Shown here: positions 9,497-17,505 of the stretch, in pieces
How the letters are laid out: each line of letters begins with the position of its first letter
How positions within the stretch are numbered: position 1 is the stretch's first letter
Assembly: GCA_028866135.1 (NCBI GenBank)
Contig: JAGWIS010000003.1
Coordinates: forward strand, 1 to 43,654
Direction of reading: 5' to 3'
Source of the DNA: Patescibacteria group bacterium
GTDB lineage: Bacteria > Patescibacteriota > Minisyncoccia > Phycocordibacterales > Phycocordibacteraceae
DNA: 43,654 nt
The notes under the pieces: generated by a model
Databases searched by the model: none
The model's input: only the letters and a program-made list of their open reading frames with translations
Told to the model about the DNA's origin: nothing
Program-made: the position numbers and the translations under genes

Positions 9497-9618
9497 GCGT
9501 CCCGTTAGAAATCACGAACACGTCTCTTGGAGTAATCGCGAAACAATATGGAACGCAGTAACCAAATAAACTATGACGATCCTTATGCGACGGCCGTATT
9601 CTATTTCTAACGGGATGC
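9497..9618. repeat. 16-bp inverted repeat (one G-U) bridging tpiA stop and pgk start
   Basis: GCGTCCCGTTAGAAAT (9497-9512) vs ATTTCTAACGGGATGC (9603-9618). Confidence 0.85.
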
Positions 9619-10778
9619 GCACGATTCGCGACATCCCAGTATTCGAAAATATTCCGATACTGGTGCGGGCGGCATTGAATGTTCCTGTCGCAAACGGGGC
9701 CGTCGTCAATGACTACCGCTTGCGCCGCGCACTGCCGACCATCCGCTTTCTTGCCGAGCGGGGCGCCAAAGTCGTTCTCATAAGCCATATCGGGGAGCAG
9801 GGGACCGAGACGCTCGAGCCGGTCGCCCGAGCGCTTGGGAAGCTTATTTCCGGCGTTTCGTTCTTTGGCGAAACGATCGGGGAGCGAGCGCGCGGCACCG
9901 TGCGAGAGCTCGCGCCGAGAAACGTTCTCGTTCTCGAAAATCTTCGGCGCAATAAAGGCGAACGCACGAATGATCGCGCGTTCGCGAAGGAGCTTGCGGC
10001 GCTCGCGGATGTGTTTGTGGAGGATTCGTTTGATACGTGCCACCGCCCTCACGCCTCCATCGTCGGCGTCCCCGAGCTCCTGCCGAGCTATGTCGGACTT
10101 TTGCTTGAGGAGGAGGTGCGCGAACTCTCACAGGCGCTTACGCCGAAGCATCCGGCGTTTGCCGTCATTGGCGGCGCGAAGTTCAGCACCAAAGAGGCGG
10201 TGCTCACGACGCTTTTGGATGCGTACGATCAGGTATTCGTCGGCGGTGCCCTCGCAAATGATTTCTTCAAGGCATCCGGGCGGGAAGTGGGGAAGTCGCT
10301 CGTCTCTGATTTTGATCCGGAGCGCATGAAAAAGGTCCTTTCGAATCCTAAGCTCGTCCTCCCCGTCGATTCGCTCGTCATTCCCGCTAGCGCCGTCGGG
10401 TCGCTTGATGCGCGCGCGCAAGCGCGCGTCGCCTCTCCCGGAGAGGTGCGGAGTGATGAAGTCATCCTCGATCACGGCCCGGGTACTTCCGCGCTTCTCG
10501 CAAGTCTTGCGGCGAAAGCGAAGACCATCCTCTGGAACGGTCCTTTGGGAAATTATGAAAACGGATTCATCGATGCGACTGACGCGCTCGCGCGCGCCGT
10601 CGCCGCCTCGGGCGCGCACTCGGTCATCGGCGGCGGCGACACGGTCGCCGCGATAGAGAATCTCGGCATCCTCTCGCGCTTCTCGTTCGTCTCAACCGGC
10701 GGCGGCGCGATGCTCGACTTCCTCGCAAAGGGTACTTTGCCTGGTATTGATGTCCTTGGAAATCACCCGAGCGCTTGA
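9615..10778 (+). CDS. pgk: phosphoglycerate kinase
   Basis: LNVPVANGAVVNDYRLRRALPTIRFL, VVLISHIG, FAVIGGAKFSTKEAVL, LWNGPLGNYE, VIGGGDTVAAIE, STGGGAMLDFLAKGTLPGIDVL. Confidence 0.93.
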   Translation: MRTIRDIPVFENIPILVRAALNVPVANGAVVNDYRLRRALPTIRFLAERGAKVVLISHIGEQGTETLEPVARALGKLISGVSFFGETIGERARGTVRELAPRNVLVLENLRRNKGERTNDRAFAKELAALADVFVEDSFDTCHRPHASIVGVPELLPSYVGLLLEEEVRELSQALTPKHPAFAVIGGAKFSTKEAVLTTLLDAYDQVFVGGALANDFFKASGREVGKSLVSDFDPERMKKVLSNPKLVLPVDSLVIPASAVGSLDARAQARVASPGEVRSDEVILDHGPGTSALLASLAAKAKTILWNGPLGNYENGFIDATDALARAVAASGAHSVIGGGDTVAAIENLGILSRFSFVSTGGGAMLDFLAKGTLPGIDVLGNHPSA

Positions 10779-11173
10779 CGAATTTTTAGAGCGATAGCAG
10801 CAGCATCGCCCGGCGGGTAGTCGCTCTGCGGCCAAAACGAGAATTCGCTCCGGTCGTGGCGCGGAATGATGTGGAAATGAAGATGAAAGACGATTTGGCC
10901 AGCAGCTGCCTCGTGATTGGAATTGATGTGAGCGCCGTGGGCGCCAACCGCGTCCCGCACCGCCGGCGCGATTTTTCTCACCGTACGCATCACGGCCGCA
11001 AGCGTCTCATCGTCGACGTCAAAGATATTCCGCACCTGCTTTTTCGGCACCACGAGCGTGTGTCCGGGCGTCGCCGGCTTCGCATCGAGAAAGGCAATGG
11101 TGCCCTCATCTTCATACACGATGTGCGCGGGAATCTCGCGCCGGATTATTTTCGTAAAAATAGTGTCTTCCAT
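10763..11173 (-). CDS. HIT family protein (HinT-like)
   Basis: MEDTIFTKIIRREIPAHIVYEDEGTIAFLDAKPATPGHTLVVPKKQV...FHLHFHIIPR. Confidence 0.92.
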   Translation of the reverse strand: MEDTIFTKIIRREIPAHIVYEDEGTIAFLDAKPATPGHTLVVPKKQVRNIFDVDDETLAAVMRTVRKIAPAVRDAVGAHGAHINSNHEAAAGQIVFHLHFHIIPRHDRSEFSFWPQSDYPPGDAAAIALKIRQALG

Positions 11174-11192
11174 GCAGTGAGTATACAATAGC

Positions 11193-12992
11193 GTGCACAT
11201 GTTTCCGCTCCACGATCCTTTGCACGAGACGGTGCGCGAAGAACTTTCTTTCTACGATGACCTTACCGCCGCGCTTCTTGCGCGCCGCGGCGTCCTGAGC
11301 AGGGAGGAGGCGGAAAAATTTCTCAATCCCTCATACGATTTGCATCTCCATGATCCGTTCCTAATGGTAGACATGGAGAAGGCGGCGCGGCGATTGTCTC
11401 ACGCGATCCTTTCCGGAGAGCGCATCGGCGTGTGGAGCGATTACGATTGCGATGGCATACCGGGCGGAGTGCTCATGCACGATTTCCTCGCGAAAGCGGG
11501 CGCAAATTTCGAAAATTATATTCCGCACCGGCACGAAGAAGGTTATGGGATGAATGTTGCCGGCATCGAGAAGCTCGCGAAAAGCGGAGTGAAGCTCATC
11601 GTGACGGTCGACTCCGGCATCACGGACGTCGAGCCCATCGCTCGAGCGAACGAGCTCGGCATGGAAGTCATCGTCACGGATCACCACCTGCCTGCCGAAA
11701 AACTGCCGGACGCGTTTGCAATCCTCAACCCGAACGCTCGTCCCGTTAGAGGCAAGATGCCGGAGGCATCTGGCTCGCCTTCGGCGAGCGCCTCTAACGG
11801 GACGAGAGCGGAGGAAACGTATCCGTTTAAGAGTCTCTGCGGCTCGGGCGTCGCGTGGAAGCTCGTGTGCGCGACGCTTGCGGCGGCGCCCGCGCTTCGC
11901 GAGCGGGTGCCTGAGGGATGGGAAAAGTGGCTTCTCGACATGGTGGGGCTCGCGACCATCGCCGACATGGTCCCGCTCACGGGCGAAAACCGCGTTCTTG
12001 CCGCTTACGGCCTCCTCGTGATGCGCAAATCCCCGCGCATCGGGCTGCAGAAACTCTGCCGAGGGATGCGCGTTGATCAGCGCAAGCTCACCGAAGATGA
12101 CGTCGGATTCATGATCGCGCCGCGCATAAACGCGGCAAGCCGCATGGGGTCGGCGGAGGACGCCTTCCGCCTCTTCACGACTGACTCTGAAAGCGAGGCG
12201 GATTTGCTTGCGAAGAAGCTGGAGAAAATGAATCGCACGCGCAAAGCGGAGGCGGGCACCATCACGCGAGCGGTGCATGCGCGACTGAAAGAGAAGGGCG
12301 CGGTCAGAAGCGTCATCGCGCTCGGAGATCCGGAGTGGCGCCCGGCGCTCCTCGGGCTCGTCGCCAATACCATTGCGGATGAGTACGAGCGGCCCGTATT
12401 CCTTTGGGGCAGGGAGGGGAATATGCGCCTCAAGGGATCGGTGCGAAGCGGCGGCGGGGTGCACATCCTCGAGCTCATGCGCGCCACGGAAAACACCTTC
12501 ACCGAATTCGGCGGGCACAGAGCGGCGGGCGGTTTCACCGTCGAAGACACTGCGGTGTTCTTTCTTGAAGACCGCCTGGTCGAAGCACACGGGAAAATGC
12601 AAAAAGAAGAAGCGGATGATGATTTACTGATGCGCGCTGACGCCGTGGTCGCACCGGAAGAGATAACTGATGCTTTTCTTACAAAAATCGAACGTCTTGC
12701 CCCATTTGGCATGGAGAACCCAAAACCCGTGTTTCTTTTGCGAGAGGTTTTCGTGCGCCGGATTTCACATTTCGGGAAAGGAGAGGAGCACTTGAAATTG
12801 AATGTGTGTTCAAGAGAGGAAAGCGAATCCGGCATCGATGCCGTTACGTTTTTCGCGAAAGGCCCGCTTGCGCGCGTCGCGGAGACGCTTGCCGCAAATA
12901 GTCGCGCACATCTGCTCGCGCACATCGAGCGCGACACGTTTTCGCGCGAGAATCCGGTGCGTCTGCGACTTCTCGATCTCAGAGTTGCATGA
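11193..12992 (+). CDS. recJ: single-stranded-DNA-specific exonuclease RecJ (DHH family) carrying an in-frame palindromic insert
   Basis: GVWSDYDCDGIPGGVL, VTVDSGITD, VIVTDHHLP, LNPNA...YPFKSLCGSGVAWKL, GGHRAAGGFTV. GTG 11193 or ATG 11199 start. Confidence 0.92.
   Translation: MHMFPLHDPLHETVREELSFYDDLTAALLARRGVLSREEAEKFLNPSYDLHLHDPFLMVDMEKAARRLSHAILSGERIGVWSDYDCDGIPGGVLMHDFLAKAGANFENYIPHRHEEGYGMNVAGIEKLAKSGVKLIVTVDSGITDVEPIARANELGMEVIVTDHHLPAEKLPDAFAILNPNARPVRGKMPEASGSPSASASNGTRAEETYPFKSLCGSGVAWKLVCATLAAAPALRERVPEGWEKWLLDMVGLATIADMVPLTGENRVLAAYGLLVMRKSPRIGLQKLCRGMRVDQRKLTEDDVGFMIAPRINAASRMGSAEDAFRLFTTDSESEADLLAKKLEKMNRTRKAEAGTITRAVHARLKEKGAVRSVIALGDPEWRPALLGLVANTIADEYERPVFLWGREGNMRLKGSVRSGGGVHILELMRATENTFTEFGGHRAAGGFTVEDTAVFFLEDRLVEAHGKMQKEEADDDLLMRADAVVAPEEITDAFLTKIERLAPFGMENPKPVFLLREVFVRRISHFGKGEEHLKLNVCSREESESGIDAVTFFAKGPLARVAETLAANSRAHLLAHIERDTFSRENPVRLRLLDLRVA
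11737..11806. repeat. 70-bp palindromic cassette inside recJ: 17-bp perfect outer stem with two 7-bp inner hairpins
   Basis: CTCGTCCCGTTAGAGGC (11737-11753)/GCCTCTAACGGGACGAG (11790-11806); inner AGATGCC-GGA-GGCATCT (11755-11771) and GCTCGCC-TTC-GGCGAGC (11773-11789). Confidence 0.95.
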
Positions 12993-13000
12993 CGCTTCTC

Positions 13001-13043
13001 CCCAACAAGGGTGCCCCTTGTAGCAAGGGGCACCCTTGTTGGG
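13001..13043. repeat. perfect 20-bp hairpin with TAG loop between recJ and RNase H
   Basis: CCCAACAAGGGTGCCCCTTG-TAG-CAAGGGGCACCCTTGTTGGG. Confidence 0.95.
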
Positions 13044-13064
13044 ATTTGGGGTATAGTGGGTCCC

Positions 13065-13484
13065 ATGCATTTCACTATCCACGCCGACGGCGGCGCAAGA
13101 GGGAATCCGGGACCCGCGGGCGCGGGAGCGATGATCCGCGACGAGCTCGGTAATTCTGTCGCGAGCGTTTCGAAATTCCTCGGACACCGTACAAACAACT
13201 TCGCAGAGTACGAAGCCGTCATCCTCTCTCTCGAGGCTTTGGCAAAACTGGTTCCCGCAGGAAAACACAGCGCGACTGAGGTCGCCGTAAAAATGGACAG
13301 TGAGCTCGTGGTGAAGCAGATGAAAGGAGAATACAAAGTGAAGCATCCCGTCCTGAAAGAGCAGTACGCGCGGCTCATTCACGCCGCGGGAGCATTCGGC
13401 AGAGTCTCGTTCTCCCACGTGCGGCGGGAAGAAAATACCGACGCCGATGCACTCGCAAACGAAGCGATGGATCGAGGTGATTAA
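13065..13484 (+). CDS. RNase HI-like protein
   Basis: IHADGGARGNPGPAGAGAMI, NNFAEYEAVILSLEAL, MDSELVVKQMKGEYKVK, HVRREENTDADALANEAMD. Confidence 0.88.
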   Translation: MHFTIHADGGARGNPGPAGAGAMIRDELGNSVASVSKFLGHRTNNFAEYEAVILSLEALAKLVPAGKHSATEVAVKMDSELVVKQMKGEYKVKHPVLKEQYARLIHAAGAFGRVSFSHVRREENTDADALANEAMDRGD

Positions 13485-13501
13485 CTAATATTTAATATTA
13501 T

Positions 13502-14053
13502 ATGCGTGAAATTGAATTGAAATTCAGAATAAAAGACCCGAAAGTCATTGAGAAAAAGCTTTCTGGGATGGGCTGTCTCTTTTCCAAACCGCTGCATCAA
13601 CGAGATACGGTTTACACAAAAGAAGGAAGTACTGAAGAGTGGCGATCTTCCAAAGAAGGGGATATCACCGTTCGGATTCGCCGTCAGGACACCGGGGCTG
13701 AGTTTAATCTTAAACAACAGCGTTCAGGCGAGTCCGATAACCTTGAGTACGAGACGAAAGTTGATGATCCAGAAACGCTACACCATATCTTGACCGTTCT
13801 CGGATATTCGCCAGAGGTAACGGTGAACAAGATGCGACGCAAGTGTAAATTAGGAGAATATGATATCTGTCTCGACTCTGTCGAAGAATTGGGAGATTTC
13901 CTGGAAATTGAAAAGCTCGCCGAAGATAACGTTAATCCGGAGGCGGTACGGGACGAACTTTTCAAAGCCATAGAGCCTTTGGGGTTATACCGAACGGACG
14001 AGGAACCGCGTGGGTACGATACGCAAATCTTTTTGCTGCATCACGGCAAATAG
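13502..14053 (+). CDS. CYTH domain protein (class IV adenylate cyclase / thiamine triphosphatase superfamily)
   Basis: MREIELKFRIKDP (ExExK), ITVRIRR, LEYETKVDDPE, DICLDSVEELGDFLEIEKL. Confidence 0.85.
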   Translation: MREIELKFRIKDPKVIEKKLSGMGCLFSKPLHQRDTVYTKEGSTEEWRSSKEGDITVRIRRQDTGAEFNLKQQRSGESDNLEYETKVDDPETLHHILTVLGYSPEVTVNKMRRKCKLGEYDICLDSVEELGDFLEIEKLAEDNVNPEAVRDELFKAIEPLGLYRTDEEPRGYDTQIFLLHHGK

Positions 14054-14057
14054 GTGC

Positions 14058-15557
14058 ATGCGCTTCCTTGTTGCAGTTGTTTCGGGATTTGCGAGCGGCG
14101 TGTTTCTCCGCTCGCTTTTTGTTTTCAGTTGGCCACCGATTGTGTTTGTGCTTCTCATTACCGGACTTTTTGCTGGTGCCGCATTTCTGAAGCCGCGCCT
14201 TGCGTACTCAATTGGCGCGGCGTTCTGCATGCTCATGGCGTTTGGCATGATGCGCGCATCGCTTGCGGATACTCCATTGCCCGAATCGTTTGCGAGAGAT
14301 CTGCGGCATCGCGTGTCGTACGAGGGAGTCGTCGTGTCCGATCCCGACGTGCGCGACGCGAATCAGCGTGTGGAGATTCGCGTTTCCGGTAGAGAAGCGC
14401 CTGCGGTCATGCTCGCGGTTGCGCCACGCTACCCGGAAGTGTCGGTGGGGGATCGAGTGAGAGTATCCGGAACGCTCATGCTGCCGGAAGCGTTCGCCGA
14501 TGACAGCGGACGAGTGTTTCGGTACGACAAATACCTGGAGCGAGATGGCGTGCGCTTCCTCTTAAACTTCGCTTTCCTGCAAAAGGAGGAGGGAGCGCCT
14601 TGGTACTTCGTCCCTGCGCTCCTCGCACGGATAAAACATTCCTTCCTCGACGGGCTCAAGGCGGTGCTGCCGGAGCCGTACGCCTCACTTGCGGGCGGAA
14701 TCATCATCGGTGGGAAATCCGGCCTCGGGAGCGATCTTCAGCAAGCATTCGTGCGCTCCGGGCTCGCGCAGATCATCGTCCTTTCCGGCTACAACGTGAT
14801 GGTCGTCGCCGAGTGGATTATGGCGGCGCTCGCACTTACCAAGCTTCCAAAACGATGGGGCGCGGCGGCGGCCGCAATGGGAATTCTCGTCTTCGTCGGC
14901 ATCGCGGGCGCATCCTCTACCGCGCTTCGTGCCGCACTCATGGCGCTCATCGCGCTCTACGCACGCGCAACCGGGAGGACCTATGCGGCCGGTCGCGCGC
15001 TTTTGTTCGTCGTCCTTCTCATGCTCTTATGGAATCCGCTCTTCCTCGTTTTTGACCCTGGCTTTGGCCTCTCGGTCGCCGCGACCGCCGGGCTCATCTG
15101 GCTCGCACCCATCGTCGAGGTCTTTCTTTCATTCATGAAAAATACTTTTTGGGAAAATGCGCTCGCAACGACGCTCGCCGCGCAAATCGCTGTCCTTCCG
15201 CTCCTTCTCTACGACACGGGCAATCTTTCTCTCGTCTCGGTGCCAGCGAACGTGCTTGCGATGCCGTTCGTACCGGTCGCGATGGGGCTTTCCGCGTTCG
15301 CCGGATTCGCGGGAATGCTTTTTAGTTCGTTTGCATCTTTCTTCGGCATGTTCCTCGCGCTACCGGCATACCTCGCAAACGCGTATCTGCTACTTCTCGC
15401 AGAGAAATCAGCCGCACTGCCCTTAGCTGCCGTCTCAATTCCGCCCTTCCCGTTCTGGCTCGTGCTTGTGAGCTACGCAGCGCTCATTTACTTCGCCGCC
15501 TCGAAACGCTTTTCGACGACGCTCCAATTGAGATTCGCGAGAAACGCGTCGACATAA
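14058..15557 (+). CDS. comEC: ComEC/Rec2 competence channel lacking the C-terminal lactamase domain
   Basis: LRHRVSYEGVVVSDPDVRDANQRVEIRV, GIIIGGKSGLGSDLQQAFVRSGLAQIIVLSGYNVMVVAEWI, multiple TM; ends without an HxHxDH domain. Confidence 0.88.
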   Translation: MRFLVAVVSGFASGVFLRSLFVFSWPPIVFVLLITGLFAGAAFLKPRLAYSIGAAFCMLMAFGMMRASLADTPLPESFARDLRHRVSYEGVVVSDPDVRDANQRVEIRVSGREAPAVMLAVAPRYPEVSVGDRVRVSGTLMLPEAFADDSGRVFRYDKYLERDGVRFLLNFAFLQKEEGAPWYFVPALLARIKHSFLDGLKAVLPEPYASLAGGIIIGGKSGLGSDLQQAFVRSGLAQIIVLSGYNVMVVAEWIMAALALTKLPKRWGAAAAAMGILVFVGIAGASSTALRAALMALIALYARATGRTYAAGRALLFVVLLMLLWNPLFLVFDPGFGLSVAATAGLIWLAPIVEVFLSFMKNTFWENALATTLAAQIAVLPLLLYDTGNLSLVSVPANVLAMPFVPVAMGLSAFAGFAGMLFSSFASFFGMFLALPAYLANAYLLLLAEKSAALPLAAVSIPPFPFWLVLVSYAALIYFAASKRFSTTLQLRFARNAST

Positions 15558-16135
15558 TTCTTCTTCTCGGCGGGAACGTAATCCACCATGAAAGCGTGCT
15601 CCCAAAGATCGAGCGCCAGGATGATCGGCAGCCCGGCGAGCTGGCCGAGCTCATGATCGTTCACGAATACCGTGTGGAGCGTATGTGCGCGAGGGTCGGC
15701 ATACACGACGACCCAGCCGATACCGCGGCTTCCGGCGACTTCCTTTATATGAGCGATGAAGTTCTCGCCGCTTCCGTACTTTTCCTCCGCAGCCTTCGCA
15801 AGCGCTGAGGAGCGATCGCCTCCTTTCTCTCCTTCGAACTGCTCGAAATAATATTCATGCATGCGCATCCCGTCGAACTCGAACGCGAAGCGACGACGCA
15901 GCTCCGCGATGAGGTAGGCATTTCCTGCGGCATCCCTAGACGGCTTGCCGTCGGGCGAACCGCCTTCTGCGGTTTTAGCCGCTTCCTTGAGCGCCTGTAT
16001 CTTTCCCATGATGAGATTCACCTGCTTCACATATCCCTCATACAGGGCGAGGTGCACTTTTACCTGCTTCTCTGAGATCCCTTCCAAAGAAGGAAGATTG
16101 AACTGTTTTGCGATGTATTGCATATGCAACATCAT
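15488..16135 (-). CDS. superoxide dismutase (Fe/Mn family)
   Basis: YIAKQFNLPSLEGISEKQVKVHLALYEGYVKQVN, MHEYYFEQFEG, DLWEHAFMVDY: metal-ligand positions retained; 3' end overlaps comEC convergently. True start may be 16132 or 16123. Confidence 0.9.
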   Translation of the reverse strand: MMLHMQYIAKQFNLPSLEGISEKQVKVHLALYEGYVKQVNLIMGKIQALKEAAKTAEGGSPDGKPSRDAAGNAYLIAELRRRFAFEFDGMRMHEYYFEQFEGEKGGDRSSALAKAAEEKYGSGENFIAHIKEVAGSRGIGWVVVYADPRAHTLHTVFVNDHELGQLAGLPIILALDLWEHAFMVDYVPAEKKNYVDAFLANLNWSVVEKRFEAAK

Positions 16136-16153
16136 ACCCTATACTTTCGATAT

Positions 16154-16477
16154 ATGAACATGGAATCCTTTGAGCGAGCCCCGAGCGTGCGCGAGGAAGT
16201 CTTGAAGTTCCTGAGTACCCGTCCCGAATACGCGGAAGAGAATCGTTTCTCCCAGGAAGAAATCGCCTTCGTTATTAAAGCAGTTGATGACCTCCTCAAG
16301 GAGAGCCCGAAAGAAGGTCTCGAAAGGGAGGATCTCATTAAAAGAGCGTTTGACGCCCGTGTCGCCGTACGCGGCGGCGCAGATTCAGCGGTTGTCGACG
16401 GCGGCGAAATTGTTGGAATTGCCGAATCGCCGGACAAAGCAAAAGAAATGATGTTCCGGGCGCGAAGCGGAAAGTAG
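16154..16477 (+). CDS. hypothetical protein, charged, 107 aa
   Basis: MNMESFERAPSVREEVLKFLSTRPEYAEENRFSQEEIAFVIKAVDDLL; TATACT 8 nt upstream. Confidence 0.6.
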   Translation: MNMESFERAPSVREEVLKFLSTRPEYAEENRFSQEEIAFVIKAVDDLLKESPKEGLEREDLIKRAFDARVAVRGGADSAVVDGGEIVGIAESPDKAKEMMFRARSGK

Positions 16478-16488
16478 CGGCAGGGGCC

Positions 16489-17034
16489 GTGTTTTTGAGC
16501 CAACGTCTTCTCTTCGGCTCGGTGCTACTCCTCCTTGCGGCAAATGCCGTTCTCTACAACGCACTCTTCACTCCTCACAAGCCAAGCGTAACCGTTTTCC
16601 CCGTGGGAAAAGAAGGGAGGGCGGCTCTCATACAAAGTTCGAGCGACAGTCTGTTTCTCATTGATGCGGGGCCGGATGCGGGCATCCTCCGGGCGCTTGG
16701 CTCCGCAGTGCCGCCTTGGCGGCACTCGATTGATGCCGTGCTTCTCACGGACGCGTCTGCAAAAATATCCGGCGGATTGCCGGATGTCCTTCGGCGCTAT
16801 CATGTCCTCGCTCTTCTTCGCCCCGCAAAAATGGGCTCACGGAGCGCTGAAACTTCTTTGAGTGCCGCAGTAGGGGAATCTCCAGATCTGCGGACTGTGT
16901 CCATTCCTTCGAGTACGCGCGTATCTCTCGGCAACGATATTTCCGTTTCCGTTATTTCTACCGGAAAGTTTTTGGTCTCTTTTGGAGAATCTTCGCTCCT
17001 CGTGTCTTCAAGCACGCCCGCAGGCAGGTATTAA
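16489..17034 (+). CDS. stand-alone degenerate ComEC-type metallo-beta-lactamase-like domain
   Basis: VTVFPVGKEGRAALIQSSSDSLFLIDAGPDAGILRALGSAVPPWRHSIDAVLLTDASAKISGGLPDVLRRYHV mirrors the ComEC lactamase pattern, but the expected THPHADH reads TDASAKI. Confidence 0.7.
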   Translation: MFLSQRLLFGSVLLLLAANAVLYNALFTPHKPSVTVFPVGKEGRAALIQSSSDSLFLIDAGPDAGILRALGSAVPPWRHSIDAVLLTDASAKISGGLPDVLRRYHVLALLRPAKMGSRSAETSLSAAVGESPDLRTVSIPSSTRVSLGNDISVSVISTGKFLVSFGESSLLVSSSTPAGRY

Positions 17035-17273
17035 ATCACTCCCGCTTTCTTCAGGGTCGCGAATGCGCCGTTCTTCTTAATGGTCTTGAGCCCCTTCACC
17101 GAGGTGTCGACGATGATGGTCTTCTTGAGTTCGGGCACGTAAATACGGCGTTTCTGCAGGTTGGCCTTGCGGCGCACCTTGCCGACCGGGTTGAATTGCG
17201 TCGCGCGAGTGCGGTTTGAATACCGCCCGCCGATTTGCGTGCTTTTGCCGGTAATTTCACATTGTCTTGCCAT
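17031..17273 (-). CDS. rpmB: 50S ribosomal protein L28
   Basis: MARQCEITGKSTQIGGRYSNRTRATQFNPVGKVRRKANLQKRRIYVPE. Confidence 0.93.
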   Translation of the reverse strand: MARQCEITGKSTQIGGRYSNRTRATQFNPVGKVRRKANLQKRRIYVPELKKTIIVDTSVKGLKTIKKNGAFATLKKAGVI

Positions 17274-17291
17274 GGAAGTAGATAAATTAGA

Positions 17292-17368
17292 TACCATGCG
17301 CGCCTGCCCCGTAGTCAGCCGAGCGAAGCGAGGCTGTACTACTGGGGTGCCATAGTGGCTGCATGGTA
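17292..17368. repeat. nested imperfect inverted repeats in rpmB / M50-protease spacer
   Basis: TACCATGC (17292-17299)/GCATGGTA (17361-17368) around CCCCGTAGTcAGCC (17307-17320)/GGCTgtACTACtGGGG (17332-17347). Confidence 0.7.
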
Positions 17369-17505
17369 GCATACCCCATAGCGCAACTCAAATACGAATA
17401 TGAAAAATAAACTGATGAATGTTTTTTCTCCGTACGAATCGGCAAAACAACACCTGCAATGGTGCCCCGTTGTACAACCGGGCAGGGGATTCTAAAGCGG
17501 CACGC

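Noticed and set aside
11361-12602. 413-aa and 433-aa (12077-13378) minus-strand ORFs opposite recJ
   Set aside because: Shadow ORFs; composition is antisense-like and recJ motifs are decisive on the plus strand.
17463-17500. tRNA-like text GGTGCCCCGTTGTACAACCGGGCAGGGGATTCTAAAGC
   Set aside because: Anticodon-arm-like TTCTAAA is present but the stems do not pair and there is no T-arm; treated as part of a palindrome, not a tRNA.
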